The position numbers were made by a program, and so were the translations under genes. A stretch of 64,000 nt of DNA from Klebsiella sp. BIGb0138. GTDB lineage: Bacteria; Pseudomonadota; Gammaproteobacteria; Enterobacterales; Enterobacteriaceae. This document shows, piece by piece, positions 1 through 8,570 of this stretch. The stretch covers positions 1 through 64,000 of the forward strand of contig NZ_SMCV01000011.1 of assembly GCF_004342285.1 (NCBI RefSeq), in the 5' to 3' direction. How positions within the stretch are numbered: the first letter of the stretch is position 1; each line of letters starts with the position of its first letter. The notes under the pieces were generated by a model. The model was not told the DNA's origin. It did no database searches and was given only the letters and a program-made list of their open reading frames with translations.

Positions 1-123
1 CCGTCGGGTACGGAAGACGCTTACAAGATCTACTGCGAGAGCTTCCTCGGGGAAGAACATCGTAAGCAGATCGAGAAAGAAGCGGTGGAGATCGTGAATA
101 GCGTGCTAGCGGCGCATCAGTAG
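1..123 (+). CDS. pgm: Phosphoglucomutase, C-terminal end (partial)
   Basis: This is the last 40 codons of a gene that begins left of the window, ending in TAG at 121-123. The peptide starts [20 protein letters not shown] and continues [12 protein letters not shown], which from memory matches the C-terminus of E. coli Pgm (alpha-D-glucose-1-phosphate/6-phosphate interconversion, cytoplasm). PSGTE is the phosphate-binding loop of the fourth domain of phosphohexomutases. Only the extreme tail differs (NSVLAAHQ against SEVLKNA in E. coli). Very confident. Confidence 0.95.
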   Translation, partial: PSGTEDAYKIYCESFLGEEHRKQIEKEAVEIVNSVLAAHQ

Positions 124-130
124 AGCAGCT

Positions 131-158
131 GACGTACTCCGCTGAGCCGGAGTACGTC
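131..158 (+). terminator. Hairpin downstream of pgm
   Basis: A perfect inverted repeat, GACGTACTCCG / CGGAGTACGTC with a 6-nt loop, begins 7 nt after the pgm stop. There is no good T-run after it, so it is either a weak intrinsic terminator or an RNA 3'-end stabiliser. Confidence 0.6.
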
Positions 159-248
159 ATAGTTACCCGGCGACACCAATACAGGCACCACTTTGTCAGC
201 ACATAAGGAATGGGACGATTCGCAAAAGGTTATTGCTGCGGGGACTAT

Positions 249-815
249 ATGAATATTTATGTTATTACCAATAATAATTTCATGCTTGAAGGTCTGAAAT
301 GTATGTTCAGCGATAACAGCCTCTCCGTCAACAGGGTTATGTTTTCACGGGTCAGCGATATTGCCTTCAGCAACAGCGATGTGGTGATTGTGGAGTCAGA
401 GCTGAGCACCGGCGATGCCGAACGTCTCAAACACCTGCACATTTCACCGGTCAATCTCATCTTTTTATTAAAACCGGCGTCAGGAATGGGCGGGATAGGG
501 CGCGAAGCGGTATTCATTGACACTGAGTTAACCGGTAATGAATATCTCATGATGCGGCAGGCGTTTAAAAAAATGGGAATCAATCTGAAGAGGGACAAGT
601 TGTCATTTACCAAAAGAGAAGCGCATATCATCCATTTGATTTTGAATGGCTACTCGCTGGAGGAAATTTCCCGCAGCCTGCTGATCTCCAAAAGAACGGT
701 GCAGTCTTTTGTCAGTATTATTTTGCATAAACTGAATACCACAAAAATAAGTGGAATATACCGCTGCAAAAGCCTCATCATTGACAGCCTTGCCAGGAAG
801 AATCTGCATCGTTAA
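249..815 (+). CDS. LuxR-family helix-turn-helix regulator
   Basis: A 188-residue protein starting at ATG 249, preceded by a GGGG Shine-Dalgarno at about 239-243. An upstream in-frame ATG at 210 has no ribosome site. The N-terminal ~115 residues resemble a degenerate receiver or sensory fold without an obvious phospho-acceptor aspartate motif. The C-terminal region, residues 119-165, is a LuxR/GerE helix-turn-helix (LSFTKREAHIIHLILNGYS, then EEISRSLLISKRTVQSFVS). This resembles the short BglJ/CsgD-like regulators of enterics that bind DNA without phosphorylation. Target unknown. It stands alone between pgm and a convergent permease gene. Confidence 0.8.
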   Translation: MNIYVITNNNFMLEGLKCMFSDNSLSVNRVMFSRVSDIAFSNSDVVIVESELSTGDAERLKHLHISPVNLIFLLKPASGMGGIGREAVFIDTELTGNEYLMMRQAFKKMGINLKRDKLSFTKREAHIIHLILNGYSLEEISRSLLISKRTVQSFVSIILHKLNTTKISGIYRCKSLIIDSLARKNLHR

Positions 816-903
816 TGCGATACGGGGGGCTTTCTGATGCGCTATCCAACGATAAATGACAAAGAATAAGGCAATGTTAGCGGCGGACATTGCCTCGCGA
901 ATA

Positions 904-2154
904 TTATAAGGTTTCGTTTTGCACCGCTGCGCTGCGCGGGCCGGGATTGCGCCCATTACTGAGGAAGACCACGCCAAACAGCAGGATCACCGAGACGATA
1001 GCGGAGAACAGATAAAATACAATATGGTAGCCAAACGCATCAAACAGCATCCCCACCGGGATCGATAGCAGCACAATACCTAGCGAGCTGGCGATCTGGA
1101 ACCCCACGAGGAAGATGGTGGAAGACAGGCGCGAATCAAAGTTGGACACGCTGTATTTGAATACCGAGATCACAAACAGCGGCACTTCAATCGCATGAAA
1201 TAGCTTGATCAACGAGATGATATACGGGCTTTCTGAAGTCGCTGACACCAGAATGCGACAGATCATGATCATGCCTCCGACAAGCAGCGCCTTTTTCGCG
1301 CCGACCTTGTTTACAAAGAAGGGAATGACGGCCATACCGATGGCTTCCAGCACCACCTGGAAGGAGTTCAGATAGCCGTAGACCCGGGTGCCGGTCTCGA
1401 CGGATGAGAACAGCCCGGCGTAGAACACAGGAAACATCTGCTGATCGTAAATATTATAGAATGACCAGGTCCCGGTGATGAACAGCACGAAAATCCAGAA
1501 TTTAATATCTTTAAATACGGCGATGAAATCATCTTTGTGCACTTTTTCATGGCGGTGGGTACCGCTGGCCGTTTTTTCACTTTTAAATAAAATATTGATA
1601 ATAATAAAGCACACGCCAAACAGCGATACCAGCCAGAAGTTAATATGCGGATTGATGGCGAAAAAGATCCCGGCAAGTAAAGCGCCAATAGCATAGCCAA
1701 ACGATCCCCACGCCCGGGCGGTACCGTATTCAAAGCTAAATGCCCGCGCCATTTTCTCGGTGAAACTATCGAGTAATCCGCAACCGGCGAGGTAGCCAAT
1801 ACCAAAGAACAGCGAGCCAATCGCCAAACCTAACGCGAAGTTGTGCCGCAGCAGCGGTTCATATATATAAATCAGGAACGGACCGGTGAGCACTAAAATC
1901 ACACTCAGGAGCCAGATCAGGTGCTTTTTGAGGCCGAGTTTATCCTGGATTATTCCATAGCCAATCATAAAGATCATACTGGTAAACTGATTGACGGAGT
2001 ACAGGGTTCCCAACTGCGTACCGGTGAGGCCGATGGTCCCTTTAAGCCAGATGGCATACAGCGACCACCACAGCGACCAGGCGATAAAAAACAGAAACGA
2101 ATAACCGGAGGCATAGCGGTAATATTCATTTTTAAAAAATGAAAAAGCCTTCAT
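904..2154 (-). CDS. CscB-like oligosaccharide:H+ symporter (MFS)
   Basis: A 416-residue, 12-helix member of the LacY/RafB/CscB oligosaccharide:H+ symporter family in the inner membrane. Stretches such as SFLFFIAWSLWWSLYAIWLK, DKLGLKK, GLLDSFTEKMAR and FEYGTARAWGSFGYAIGA match E. coli sucrose permease CscB much better than LacY or RafB. The start at 2154 has an AAGGA ribosome site. No sucrose hydrolase or fructokinase gene lies next to it, so the substrate may be another disaccharide hydrolysed elsewhere. It is a single-gene unit with its own predicted promoter upstream. Confidence 0.85.
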   Translation of the reverse strand: MKAFSFFKNEYYRYASGYSFLFFIAWSLWWSLYAIWLKGTIGLTGTQLGTLYSVNQFTSMIFMIGYGIIQDKLGLKKHLIWLLSVILVLTGPFLIYIYEPLLRHNFALGLAIGSLFFGIGYLAGCGLLDSFTEKMARAFSFEYGTARAWGSFGYAIGALLAGIFFAINPHINFWLVSLFGVCFIIINILFKSEKTASGTHRHEKVHKDDFIAVFKDIKFWIFVLFITGTWSFYNIYDQQMFPVFYAGLFSSVETGTRVYGYLNSFQVVLEAIGMAVIPFFVNKVGAKKALLVGGMIMICRILVSATSESPYIISLIKLFHAIEVPLFVISVFKYSVSNFDSRLSSTIFLVGFQIASSLGIVLLSIPVGMLFDAFGYHIVFYLFSAIVSVILLFGVVFLSNGRNPGPRSAAVQNETL

Positions 2155-2408
2155 ATTTATTTCCTTGTGACGATATTTTTATTTTAGCAAACGGAACCCT
2201 GTATCGCTATCGTCGTCTTCGACACCGGCTAGCGATATGGCAGGGCGGCCAGATTCAATAAAATAATCGGCCAGGTAGAGACAGCGGTTTGTGTTCTCTT
2301 ATTTAATTTACGATTCCAGATACATTTCTTTTCTTGATGATAAAAACCCTCAGCATAGATATCAGATCGACGCTGACTGAGCGGTACGGATTAATGACGG
2401 CGGGTTCA

Positions 2409-2480
2409 TTATTACTATTAAGTTGGCCGCAATACAACCTGGCGAACGTGATGTTAATCACAAAGGTTAACGTTAACATT
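2409..2480 (-). promoter_or_regulatory. CRP-type promoter and palindromic operator for the CscB-like permease
   Basis: Within the 539-bp gap 2155-2693, reading leftward, there is a -35 TTGTAT (2437-2432), a 17-bp spacer and a -10 TAATAA (2414-2409). Upstream lie a CRP-like site, CGTGA-N6-TCACA (2447-2462), and a perfect 12-bp palindrome, GTTAACGTTAAC (2466-2477), with the central CG typical of LacI/GalR operators. The predicted start near 2402 would leave a leader of about 245 nt before the permease ATG. I saw no convincing gene elsewhere in the gap. All of this is sequence-based prediction. Confidence 0.45.
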
Positions 2481-2652
2481 TATCAGGAAACGGAAACCCG
2501 ACGAAGACAAGGCGTCACGAGGGGTTAAGAGGATAGGCCTGCGGATTGCGTAATGGGGGCGTCGTGGGGCGCGTCTTCGCCGAAAAGCGGAGGTTCCTTG
2601 CGCCGGAGATCCTTTGCCGACGTGCGTCGGGTTATCTCTGCGCAGGATAGCC

Positions 2653-2678
2653 GAGCCCGGTAGGTCAGTACCGGGCTC
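2653..2678 (-). terminator. Hairpin at the end of the dhaK-like operon
   Basis: Perfect inverted repeat GAGCCCGGTA / TACCGGGCTC with a 6-nt loop, 16 nt past the stop of the leftward MFS gene. No T-tract follows, so termination strength is uncertain. Confidence 0.6.
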
Positions 2679-2693
2679 AGAGTGTCGTTCTGA

Positions 2694-4001
2694 CTACGAA
2701 TGTGCCTCATTACTGATAGGTTCTTTCAGAACCAATCCATAGCTGAGGGCCCCGAGTAATAACAGCGCCGCACCGGCAAGGAAGACCCAGGTAAAGTTAT
2801 TGGTGGTATCGAGAATCAAGCCGGCAACGATAGGAGCCAGCGCCGCACCCAGGAAGCCGCCAAAATTCTGAATTGAACCGAGAGAACCTACCGATCCCGC
2901 GGGCGCAACGTCCGTCACCAGCGCCCAGATCACGCCTGAAGGCAGCTGGGCGGCAAAATAACCGATTGTCAGTAGCAACATGCACAGCGGCGTACTTTCA
3001 ATGTAAGGTACCGGCGCCACGGCACATGCCGCAATCAGCGCTCCGCCGACGATCGGGATCTTACGCGCGGTAATGGCTTTCATGCCTTTTCTAATCAGTA
3101 AGTCTGAAATAACGCCCCCCAGCAGCACGCCAAAAATACCCACAAAGAAAGGGATGGCGGCCAGCCAGCCGGTATTCATCAGACTCATATGACGATCGTG
3201 CTCAAGATAACGCGGCAGCCAGGTCAGGTAGACCCAGACCGTAAAGTAAATTCCGAAGCATCCGACGACCATCCCCCATGTCGAGCGCTCGCGGAACAGG
3301 GAACCCCAGCTGCGCGAAGGGGCGCAAGGCGACTCATTGTGGTCGACAATTTTGTCTTGCGGAGTCTCTTCTGCGGTGGGTTCACGATAAAAGCGCAGCC
3401 ATGCGAGCAGAATCACCAGCCCCAGAACCCCAATAACGATAAACATGCCTCGCCAACCCATGGTCAGCATCAGTATCGTCAATATGGGCGGCGCAATGGC
3501 ATTGGCAATCTGCGACCCGGTATTGAACAGGGCGGTGGGAAAGCCGCGCTCTTCTTTACTGAACCAGCTGTTGGTGACTTTGACGCCGGAGGTAAAAAAC
3601 GGCGATTCCGTTACGCCCAGCAGCATGCGCAGCGCGTACATTACCCCGAAGCCATTAGCAAACGCGCAGAATATCGTCACCAGCGACCAGCCCCCGGCGG
3701 CAAAGGAAAACATCTTTTTGGGACCGAAGCGGTCGACAAGATACCCGGCAGGGAGATTGGCCAGCGCATAAGGCCACAGAAAGGCCGATAGCAGCAATCC
3801 CATTTGAAATGACGACAGACCAAATTCAGCGGCAATGGTTGAATTCGCCACGCTGAGATTGGCGCGGTCGAGATAGTTGACCACCGCGGCCAGCAGAATA
3901 ATCACCACCAGATACCATCTCAGCTTTGCTCCGGGAATGGCGTTAACCTTATTGTGGCTCAGGGCATTATCAGGTACAGGTACAGAGTCTGTTCTTCTCA
4001 T
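2694..4001 (-). CDS. MFS transporter, anion:cation symporter type (sugar acid uptake)
   Basis: A 435-residue, 12-helix inner-membrane protein of the ACS branch of MFS (relatives ExuT, GudP, GarP, DgoT). The signature NYLDRANLSVAN in helix 1 and the loop LVDRFGPKK are typical of hexonate, hexuronate and hexarate importers. The start at 4001 has GAGG 9 nt upstream. It is the last gene of the leftward dhaK-like / dhaL-like / aldolase / MFS operon, 68 nt after the aldolase. The context suggests import of an acidic sugar or other carboxylate consumed by the aldolase. Exact substrate unknown. Confidence 0.85.
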   Translation of the reverse strand: MRRTDSVPVPDNALSHNKVNAIPGAKLRWYLVVIILLAAVVNYLDRANLSVANSTIAAEFGLSSFQMGLLLSAFLWPYALANLPAGYLVDRFGPKKMFSFAAGGWSLVTIFCAFANGFGVMYALRMLLGVTESPFFTSGVKVTNSWFSKEERGFPTALFNTGSQIANAIAPPILTILMLTMGWRGMFIVIGVLGLVILLAWLRFYREPTAEETPQDKIVDHNESPCAPSRSWGSLFRERSTWGMVVGCFGIYFTVWVYLTWLPRYLEHDRHMSLMNTGWLAAIPFFVGIFGVLLGGVISDLLIRKGMKAITARKIPIVGGALIAACAVAPVPYIESTPLCMLLLTIGYFAAQLPSGVIWALVTDVAPAGSVGSLGSIQNFGGFLGAALAPIVAGLILDTTNNFTWVFLAGAALLLLGALSYGLVLKEPISNEAHS

Positions 4002-4069
4002 GAAAGAATCCTCTAAACTTCATCTTGACGTCGACGTTATTAGTCTAAAATTTATATTATTCGACGAAG

Positions 4070-4969
4070 TTAAATGCCGGTTGATGTTTCCAGTTCAGCG
4101 AGCCCGGCGATCAAAGTCTGAACTTCTTCGGGCGTAATATTTAATTGCGGCGCCCGCATCACGCCGGCATGAATTCCGCGATATTTAAGTCCTTCTTTAA
4201 AGTAAGACATATTGCTGCCGTTTCTCAGCAGTTCGCAATATTTATTCGCCTGGCGCTGAGCGGCACGCGCCCCGGGAATATCCCCACGATTAAAGGCATC
4301 ATAAATTTTGACAAAAGGCTCAGGGTAAACACAGGAAACCCCTGAAACCACGCCATCGCAACCCATCGCCAGCGCCGGGAGAAACAGGCGGTCGGCACCG
4401 ACCATAACGGAAAAATCATGGTCATTGATGGCGAGGTACTGATTCACGGTGAGGTAGTCCGGGTAGCTGTATTTAATCCCCACGACATTCTTACACTTAT
4501 CCGCAACGCGCTGAGCGACGTCAGCAGAAAGATTGTTAGCGGCGCACTGCGGAATATTGTAGAGATAAACGGGAAAATCGCGGGGCACGGCATTGGCGAC
4601 GGCGACAAAATAGGCTTCCAGCTCACGGTCGTTCGCGCCGAAAAACGCCGGTGTTACAACACCAATTCCGTCGGCCCCGGCCTCTACCGCGTGGCGGGCC
4701 AGCGACAGCGTTTCTGCGGTGGTCATCGCACCGACGTGAATATAAACCGTCGCGCGCTGGTTATTTCTTTTAATGACGGTTTCTGCAACTTTTTTCCGTT
4801 CTTGTTCGCTGAGGCGAAACATTTCGCCGGTGGTGCCCAGCGGATAAAGACAGTGCACGCCTTTCTCGACAAGAAAATCGGTCAGCGCTTCGATGCTGGC
4901 ATAATTGATGGTGTCGTCATCATTAAACGGTGTAATCATTGCAGTGGTAATGCCATATAATTTTTTCAC
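4070..4969 (-). CDS. DapA/NanA-class pyruvate aldolase
   Basis: A 299-residue class I aldolase/lyase of the N-acetylneuraminate lyase / dihydrodipicolinate synthase family. Visible motifs are GTTGE (45-49, carboxylate-binding loop), Tyr137 in YLYNIP, and the Schiff-base lysine Lys166 in VVGIKYS. Such enzymes cleave 2-keto-3-deoxy acids, or the reverse, with pyruvate as one partner. It starts with GTG at 4969 behind a GAGG ribosome site. Its place between DhaL-like and an acid-sugar transporter argues for a catabolic lyase rather than lysine-biosynthetic DapA. No dehydratase is encoded in the operon, so the substrate may enter already as a keto-deoxy acid. Confidence 0.88.
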   Translation of the reverse strand: MKKLYGITTAMITPFNDDDTINYASIEALTDFLVEKGVHCLYPLGTTGEMFRLSEQERKKVAETVIKRNNQRATVYIHVGAMTTAETLSLARHAVEAGADGIGVVTPAFFGANDRELEAYFVAVANAVPRDFPVYLYNIPQCAANNLSADVAQRVADKCKNVVGIKYSYPDYLTVNQYLAINDHDFSVMVGADRLFLPALAMGCDGVVSGVSCVYPEPFVKIYDAFNRGDIPGARAAQRQANKYCELLRNGSNMSYFKEGLKYRGIHAGVMRAPQLNITPEEVQTLIAGLAELETSTGI

Positions 4970-5067
4970 AGAGACCTCGTCAGATGTTGAAGAAAATATG
5001 CCGGACCTGGGCGCAAGACGCCGGGCGTTCCGGATTTTTACTGCCTGAATAACGGTGAACAGTCTTG

Positions 5068-5706
5068 TTATTTATTAACGTAGCGGCTGAGTACGTTAAA
5101 AAGAATCAGCGCGACGGTAGCGCCGGGATCTTCTTTACCCGCGCTGCTGTCGGCAAACACTGCCGCCTTACCATGACGTGGAAACATGGTTCGGGTTGCT
5201 GCGAGACCGGCCATTGCCGCCGCCTGAGCGGCTTCTGCCGCGCGGCCGAGCGGTGCTCCCGCGGCGGTTTCCTGCGCTAACGCGTCGCTGGCGGGTAATA
5301 AGACATCCAGAACGGTTTTCTCCCCGGGGCGGGCCTTTCCTCGCTCTGCGATCCCCTGGGTAAAGGCGCTGAAGAAGGTGGCCAGATCCGCAGTGCTGAG
5401 CGTCATCAGCTCCGGCACAAGCGCTTTCCCACCGCGCATAAACCCGGTCGCCATCAACGTTCCCATTGTGGATGGCGCGGCTTTGGCCATCGCAAAGCCG
5501 CACTGAATAAGGTAATGAGCAACACCTTTCTCCTGCTCGGGTTGTATCTGCTGCGCGGCATGGAAGGCTTTTTGCATCGTGATGCCAAGGTCACCGTCAC
5601 CGACGGCCTGGTCTAATTTGATCAATGTCTCCCGCTGCAGGCTCAGTTCGGCAGACCACGCGGCGATAAGACCCGTCGTATCGTCAAATGTCAGTTCAGT
5701 TTTCAT
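5068..5706 (-). CDS. DhaL-like nucleotide-binding subunit of dihydroxyacetone-kinase-type enzyme
   Basis: A 212-residue protein of the DAK2/DhaL family. The Mg/nucleotide-binding motif VGDGDLGITM lies at about residues 35-44, and an alanine-rich helical barrel follows. DhaL carries the ADP/ATP that phosphorylates the sugar covalently held by DhaK. It lies 9 nt downstream of the DhaK-like gene, with an AAAGG ribosome site, so the two are surely co-expressed. No DhaM-type PTS subunit is present here. Either the pair uses free ATP or a DhaM encoded elsewhere recharges it. Confidence 0.85.
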   Translation of the reverse strand: MKTELTFDDTTGLIAAWSAELSLQRETLIKLDQAVGDGDLGITMQKAFHAAQQIQPEQEKGVAHYLIQCGFAMAKAAPSTMGTLMATGFMRGGKALVPELMTLSTADLATFFSAFTQGIAERGKARPGEKTVLDVLLPASDALAQETAAGAPLGRAAEAAQAAAMAGLAATRTMFPRHGKAAVFADSSAGKEDPGATVALILFNVLSRYVNK

Positions 5707-5715
5707 ATCGTACCT

Positions 5716-6729
5716 TTAGCTAGCCAGATCCGGCTGGCAGAAGAAGGGGGTACAGGCGGAGGTGGCGAGATAGCCCGCCAGCTCAGCGTTGAGCTTACAC
5801 AGGGACAGCGAAAACCCGGTCATTTCCATTGCCGTGGCGTACTCTCCCTGATAGGCGTGGAATACGGCGATACCGCGTTCATCCAGCGTCTGTTTGACCC
5901 GGCGGAAAAGAATATACAGCTCATCCAGAGGCGTCCCGCCCAGGCCATTAAGCAGAACGGCAGTACGGTCACCGGGGGCAAAATGCAGCTCGTCAAGAAG
6001 CAGGGGCAGGATGCGGTCAATAATTTCATCGGCAGTGCCGAGCGCGGCGGTCGAAATGCCGGGCTCGCCATGGATACCCATGCCAATGGCCATTTCATTC
6101 TCGGCCACCGAGAAGGCGGCCTGGCCCACCTCAGGAATGATGCAGGGCGAGAGCCCGATGCCAATCGTTCTCGTGCAATCGCCGGCCTGTTTAGCCACTC
6201 TGGCGACTTCATCGAGGGATAAACCGGCCGCAGCGGCGGCGCCGGCGATTTTATACATGAAAAAAATGCCGGCTACGCCGCGCCGCGTTGCCGCTCGTTC
6301 AGGCGGGGCCGATCCGACGTCATCGGCCCCGCGTACGGATAGCGTTCTGATACCCTCTATCTCCGCCATCTCGGAAGCCATGTCGAAATTGAGGATATCT
6401 CCGCTGTAATTACCGTAGAGGTAGAGCACGCCAGCCCCTTTATCCACCGCTTTTGTCACCTGTAAAATCTGATCGGCGGACGGAGATTGAAAAACATCGC
6501 CGACGGCGCAGCCATCGAGCAAATTATTCCCGACATATCCCAGAAACAGCGGCAGATGGCCCGAACCGCCGCCGGTGACAATGCCAACTTTCCCGGGACG
6601 AGTGTGCTGGGCGGTCACCAGACAATGGCGATCATTATCGGCATATTTAAGATACCGGGGGTGTGCCGCATAAATTCCCTCGAGCATTTCTGCCACGTAT
6701 TCAGTAGGGGTATTAATGAACTTCTTCAT
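5716..6729 (-). CDS. DhaK-like substrate-binding subunit of dihydroxyacetone-kinase-type enzyme
   Basis: A 337-residue DAK1-domain protein. The GGGSGH motif (about 54-59) and the later His in GMGIHGEPG, equivalent to the histidine that forms a hemiaminal with the carbonyl of dihydroxyacetone, are both present. This suggests an active triose or ketose kinase. It differs in detail from housekeeping glycerol-metabolism DhaK, and DhaK homologues phosphorylating erythrulose and other short ketoses are known. It is the first gene of the leftward operon, with an AAGGA ribosome site, and is divergent from a LacI regulator across 230 bp. Confidence 0.85.
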   Translation of the reverse strand: MKKFINTPTEYVAEMLEGIYAAHPRYLKYADNDRHCLVTAQHTRPGKVGIVTGGGSGHLPLFLGYVGNNLLDGCAVGDVFQSPSADQILQVTKAVDKGAGVLYLYGNYSGDILNFDMASEMAEIEGIRTLSVRGADDVGSAPPERAATRRGVAGIFFMYKIAGAAAAAGLSLDEVARVAKQAGDCTRTIGIGLSPCIIPEVGQAAFSVAENEMAIGMGIHGEPGISTAALGTADEIIDRILPLLLDELHFAPGDRTAVLLNGLGGTPLDELYILFRRVKQTLDERGIAVFHAYQGEYATAMEMTGFSLSLCKLNAELAGYLATSACTPFFCQPDLAS

Positions 6730-6823
6730 TTGCTAAATCCTTAAAGGACTGATATTTAATTAATGGCCTGGGGTCTGTCGGATATCTGTTTTGATAATGA
6801 AATTGGTCAGCGGCGGCGTAAAC

Positions 6824-6875
6824 TAAAATTTTACTAAAATGATTTTAAGGAAAAGGAATTGTGATGATTATCACA
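6824..6875. promoter_or_regulatory. CRP site and AT palindrome between dhaK-like operon and lacI-type gene
   Basis: The 230-bp divergent region contains an ideal CRP site, TGTGA-TGATTA-TCACA, at 6860-6875, and a perfect 10-bp palindrome TAAAATTTTA at 6824-6833 inside a longer near-palindrome. These predict catabolite-repressed, locally regulated divergent transcription. Which promoter each element serves was not resolved. Confidence 0.65.
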
Positions 6876-6959
6876 TGTTTAAATTTGCTAACAGGCTAGG
6901 GTTTATATAATAAAAGACAACCAAATAAAGCTTGTAATACATAAGGTTGAATTGTCATT

Positions 6960-7985
6960 ATGGTTAAAATTAAAGATATTGCCAAAAAAGCCAACGTTTC
7001 TTTGAGCGCAGTATCGATAGCGATTAACGGCAAAAAAGGCTTATCCGTAGAGACCCGGGAGAAAATCCTGAAAATTGCCCATGAGTTAAATTATCAACAA
7101 TCATCGGCCAGAGAAATTCGCGGCGTATTGCGCTTTCTGAAAATTGCTTTACATGGCGAAACAATCAATGAGGCGCATAACCTGTTTATTAGTGGATATA
7201 TTGATGGACTCATCGAACAGGCCGGAAAATATAGCTATGCGCTCGAGGTCGTGGGCTATGACAAAAAAAGCGTTGAAGAAATCGTCAGGTCGCAGAGTAG
7301 CGGAGCTCTCGCCGATGGGTTGGTGATCCTTGGCACCGAGTTTGAGCAGGGTGACTTTACGCCCCTCCGTCGGCTATCGGTACCCTTTGTGATTATCGAT
7401 AATGTGAACGATTTTTTACCCTTTGATTTTATTAACATGAATAATCGTGCGGCGATTTACAATATTCTTCACCATTTCAAACGTGCCGCAATAGAGGATG
7501 TCGGGCTGGTATACAGCGATGCACATACGCCAAATTTCAGGCAGCGTGAGCAGGCCTTTCATGAGCTGGTACCGCTGATCGGGCTAAGATCCGCCCCGGA
7601 AAATCTGGTTTGCGTCAGTCCCAACGCCCGCTCGGCATATGAAGCTATGCTGAGCCATATCAGGGCGACAGGGAAAATTGCGCAAGGCTATTTTTGTATT
7701 AATGACATCGTCGCCTACGGCTGTATAAGAGCGCTCCAGGAATGCGGATTCCGCGTGCCCGATGATGTTTCAGTTATCGGTTTTGACGACCTGCCGGTCT
7801 CCGGGGTGATGGAACCGGCATTGACCACCGTGAAAGTGGGTAATAAAAAGCTGGGAGCCGCCGCCGTTGATTTGCTGGTCAGTAAAATAGACGCGGGGCG
7901 GAATAACAACCATACCAGCGTGTTGCTTAGCGGGGAGCTGGTTAAAAGAAAAAGCGTGCGTCAACCTTCCGCAAAGCCAGTATAA
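6960..7985 (+). CDS. LacI-family regulator of the dhaK-like operon
   Basis: A 341-residue LacI/GalR repressor. The N-terminal helix-turn-helix (VKIKDIAKKANVSLSAVSIA, residues 2-21) and hinge are followed by a periplasmic-binding-protein-type effector domain ending with the family sequence VSVIGFDDLPVSGVMEPALT. It is divergent from the kinase/aldolase operon and directly upstream of the YhcH gene. The inferred effector is the operon's substrate or an intermediate. Confidence 0.88.
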   Translation: MVKIKDIAKKANVSLSAVSIAINGKKGLSVETREKILKIAHELNYQQSSAREIRGVLRFLKIALHGETINEAHNLFISGYIDGLIEQAGKYSYALEVVGYDKKSVEEIVRSQSSGALADGLVILGTEFEQGDFTPLRRLSVPFVIIDNVNDFLPFDFINMNNRAAIYNILHHFKRAAIEDVGLVYSDAHTPNFRQREQAFHELVPLIGLRSAPENLVCVSPNARSAYEAMLSHIRATGKIAQGYFCINDIVAYGCIRALQECGFRVPDDVSVIGFDDLPVSGVMEPALTTVKVGNKKLGAAAVDLLVSKIDAGRNNNHTSVLLSGELVKRKSVRQPSAKPV

Positions 7986-8029
7986 ATAACGTTATTTTCT
8001 GTCAACAACCATATATTATTGAGGGTATT

Positions 8030-8500
8030 ATGCTTATAGCAAGCTTAGATAATGTCAGTGAGGATATTAAACCGTTAACGGAAATACTGAACCATCCCGA
8101 CCTTGCACTATCGGCGCTGATAAATACGCCGCCCGGGAAATATTCTGTACAAGGACAGGAGTGGTTCTATATCGTCAGCGAAGGTGAAACCAAGCCCGGC
8201 ACAGGTCATTATCCCGAGTTTCATCAACGCTATGGTGATATTCAGCTGGTAATTAGCGGCACGGAAACAATTTATTTCAGAACGACGCCGCCGGATGCAG
8301 AGGAGTACAGAACGCCACCCGCCGCAACCGATCTTTATTTTTTAGAACATAGCCCGACGAATGGTTCCGTAGTGCTGAACCAGGGCGAGTTTATTGTTTT
8401 TTATCCTGGAGAAATTCATAAACCGATGTGTCATACCGCCGGTCGCGCCAATAGCGTCAAAAAACTGGTGGTGAAATTCCCTTATCCACGGCAGGAGTAA
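8030..8500 (+). CDS. YhcH/YjgK/YiaL (EbgC-like cupin) family protein
   Basis: A 156-residue cupin-fold protein of the DUF386 family (YhcH, YiaL, TabA, EbgC). Conserved histidine/glutamate positions are visible in GHYPEFHQRYGDIQLVISG and in FYPGEIHKPM. Family members sit in sialate (nanATEK-yhcH), diketogulonate (yia) and ebg operons and may help sugar anomer or isomer handling; biochemical roles are poorly defined. It follows the LacI gene by 44 nt and is probably co-transcribed with it, and so functionally tied to the divergent aldolase operon. Confidence 0.85.
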   Translation: MLIASLDNVSEDIKPLTEILNHPDLALSALINTPPGKYSVQGQEWFYIVSEGETKPGTGHYPEFHQRYGDIQLVISGTETIYFRTTPPDAEEYRTPPAATDLYFLEHSPTNGSVVLNQGEFIVFYPGEIHKPMCHTAGRANSVKKLVVKFPYPRQE

Positions 8501-8509
8501 AAATAGGGT

Positions 8510-8547
8510 GATTAACGCAAGGGTTGCTGACGACCGTTGCGTTAATC
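8510..8547. terminator. Bidirectional hairpin between convergent genes
   Basis: Perfect 11-bp inverted repeat GATTAACGCAA / TTGCGTTAATC with a 16-nt loop, lying between the convergent yhcH-like and LysR genes. It probably separates the two transcripts. Confidence 0.5.
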
Positions 8548-8570
8548 CTGTCGGCGCACGATCGCGTCTG

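Noticed and set aside
2334-2528. 64-codon plus-strand frame in the gap upstream of the permease
   Set aside because: It runs across the CRP site and palindrome, has no family resemblance and weak start context.
3189-3791. 200-codon plus-strand frame opposite the ACS-type MFS gene
   Set aside because: Antisense shadow of a clear transporter gene; composition is low-complexity and Arg/Gly-rich with no start context.
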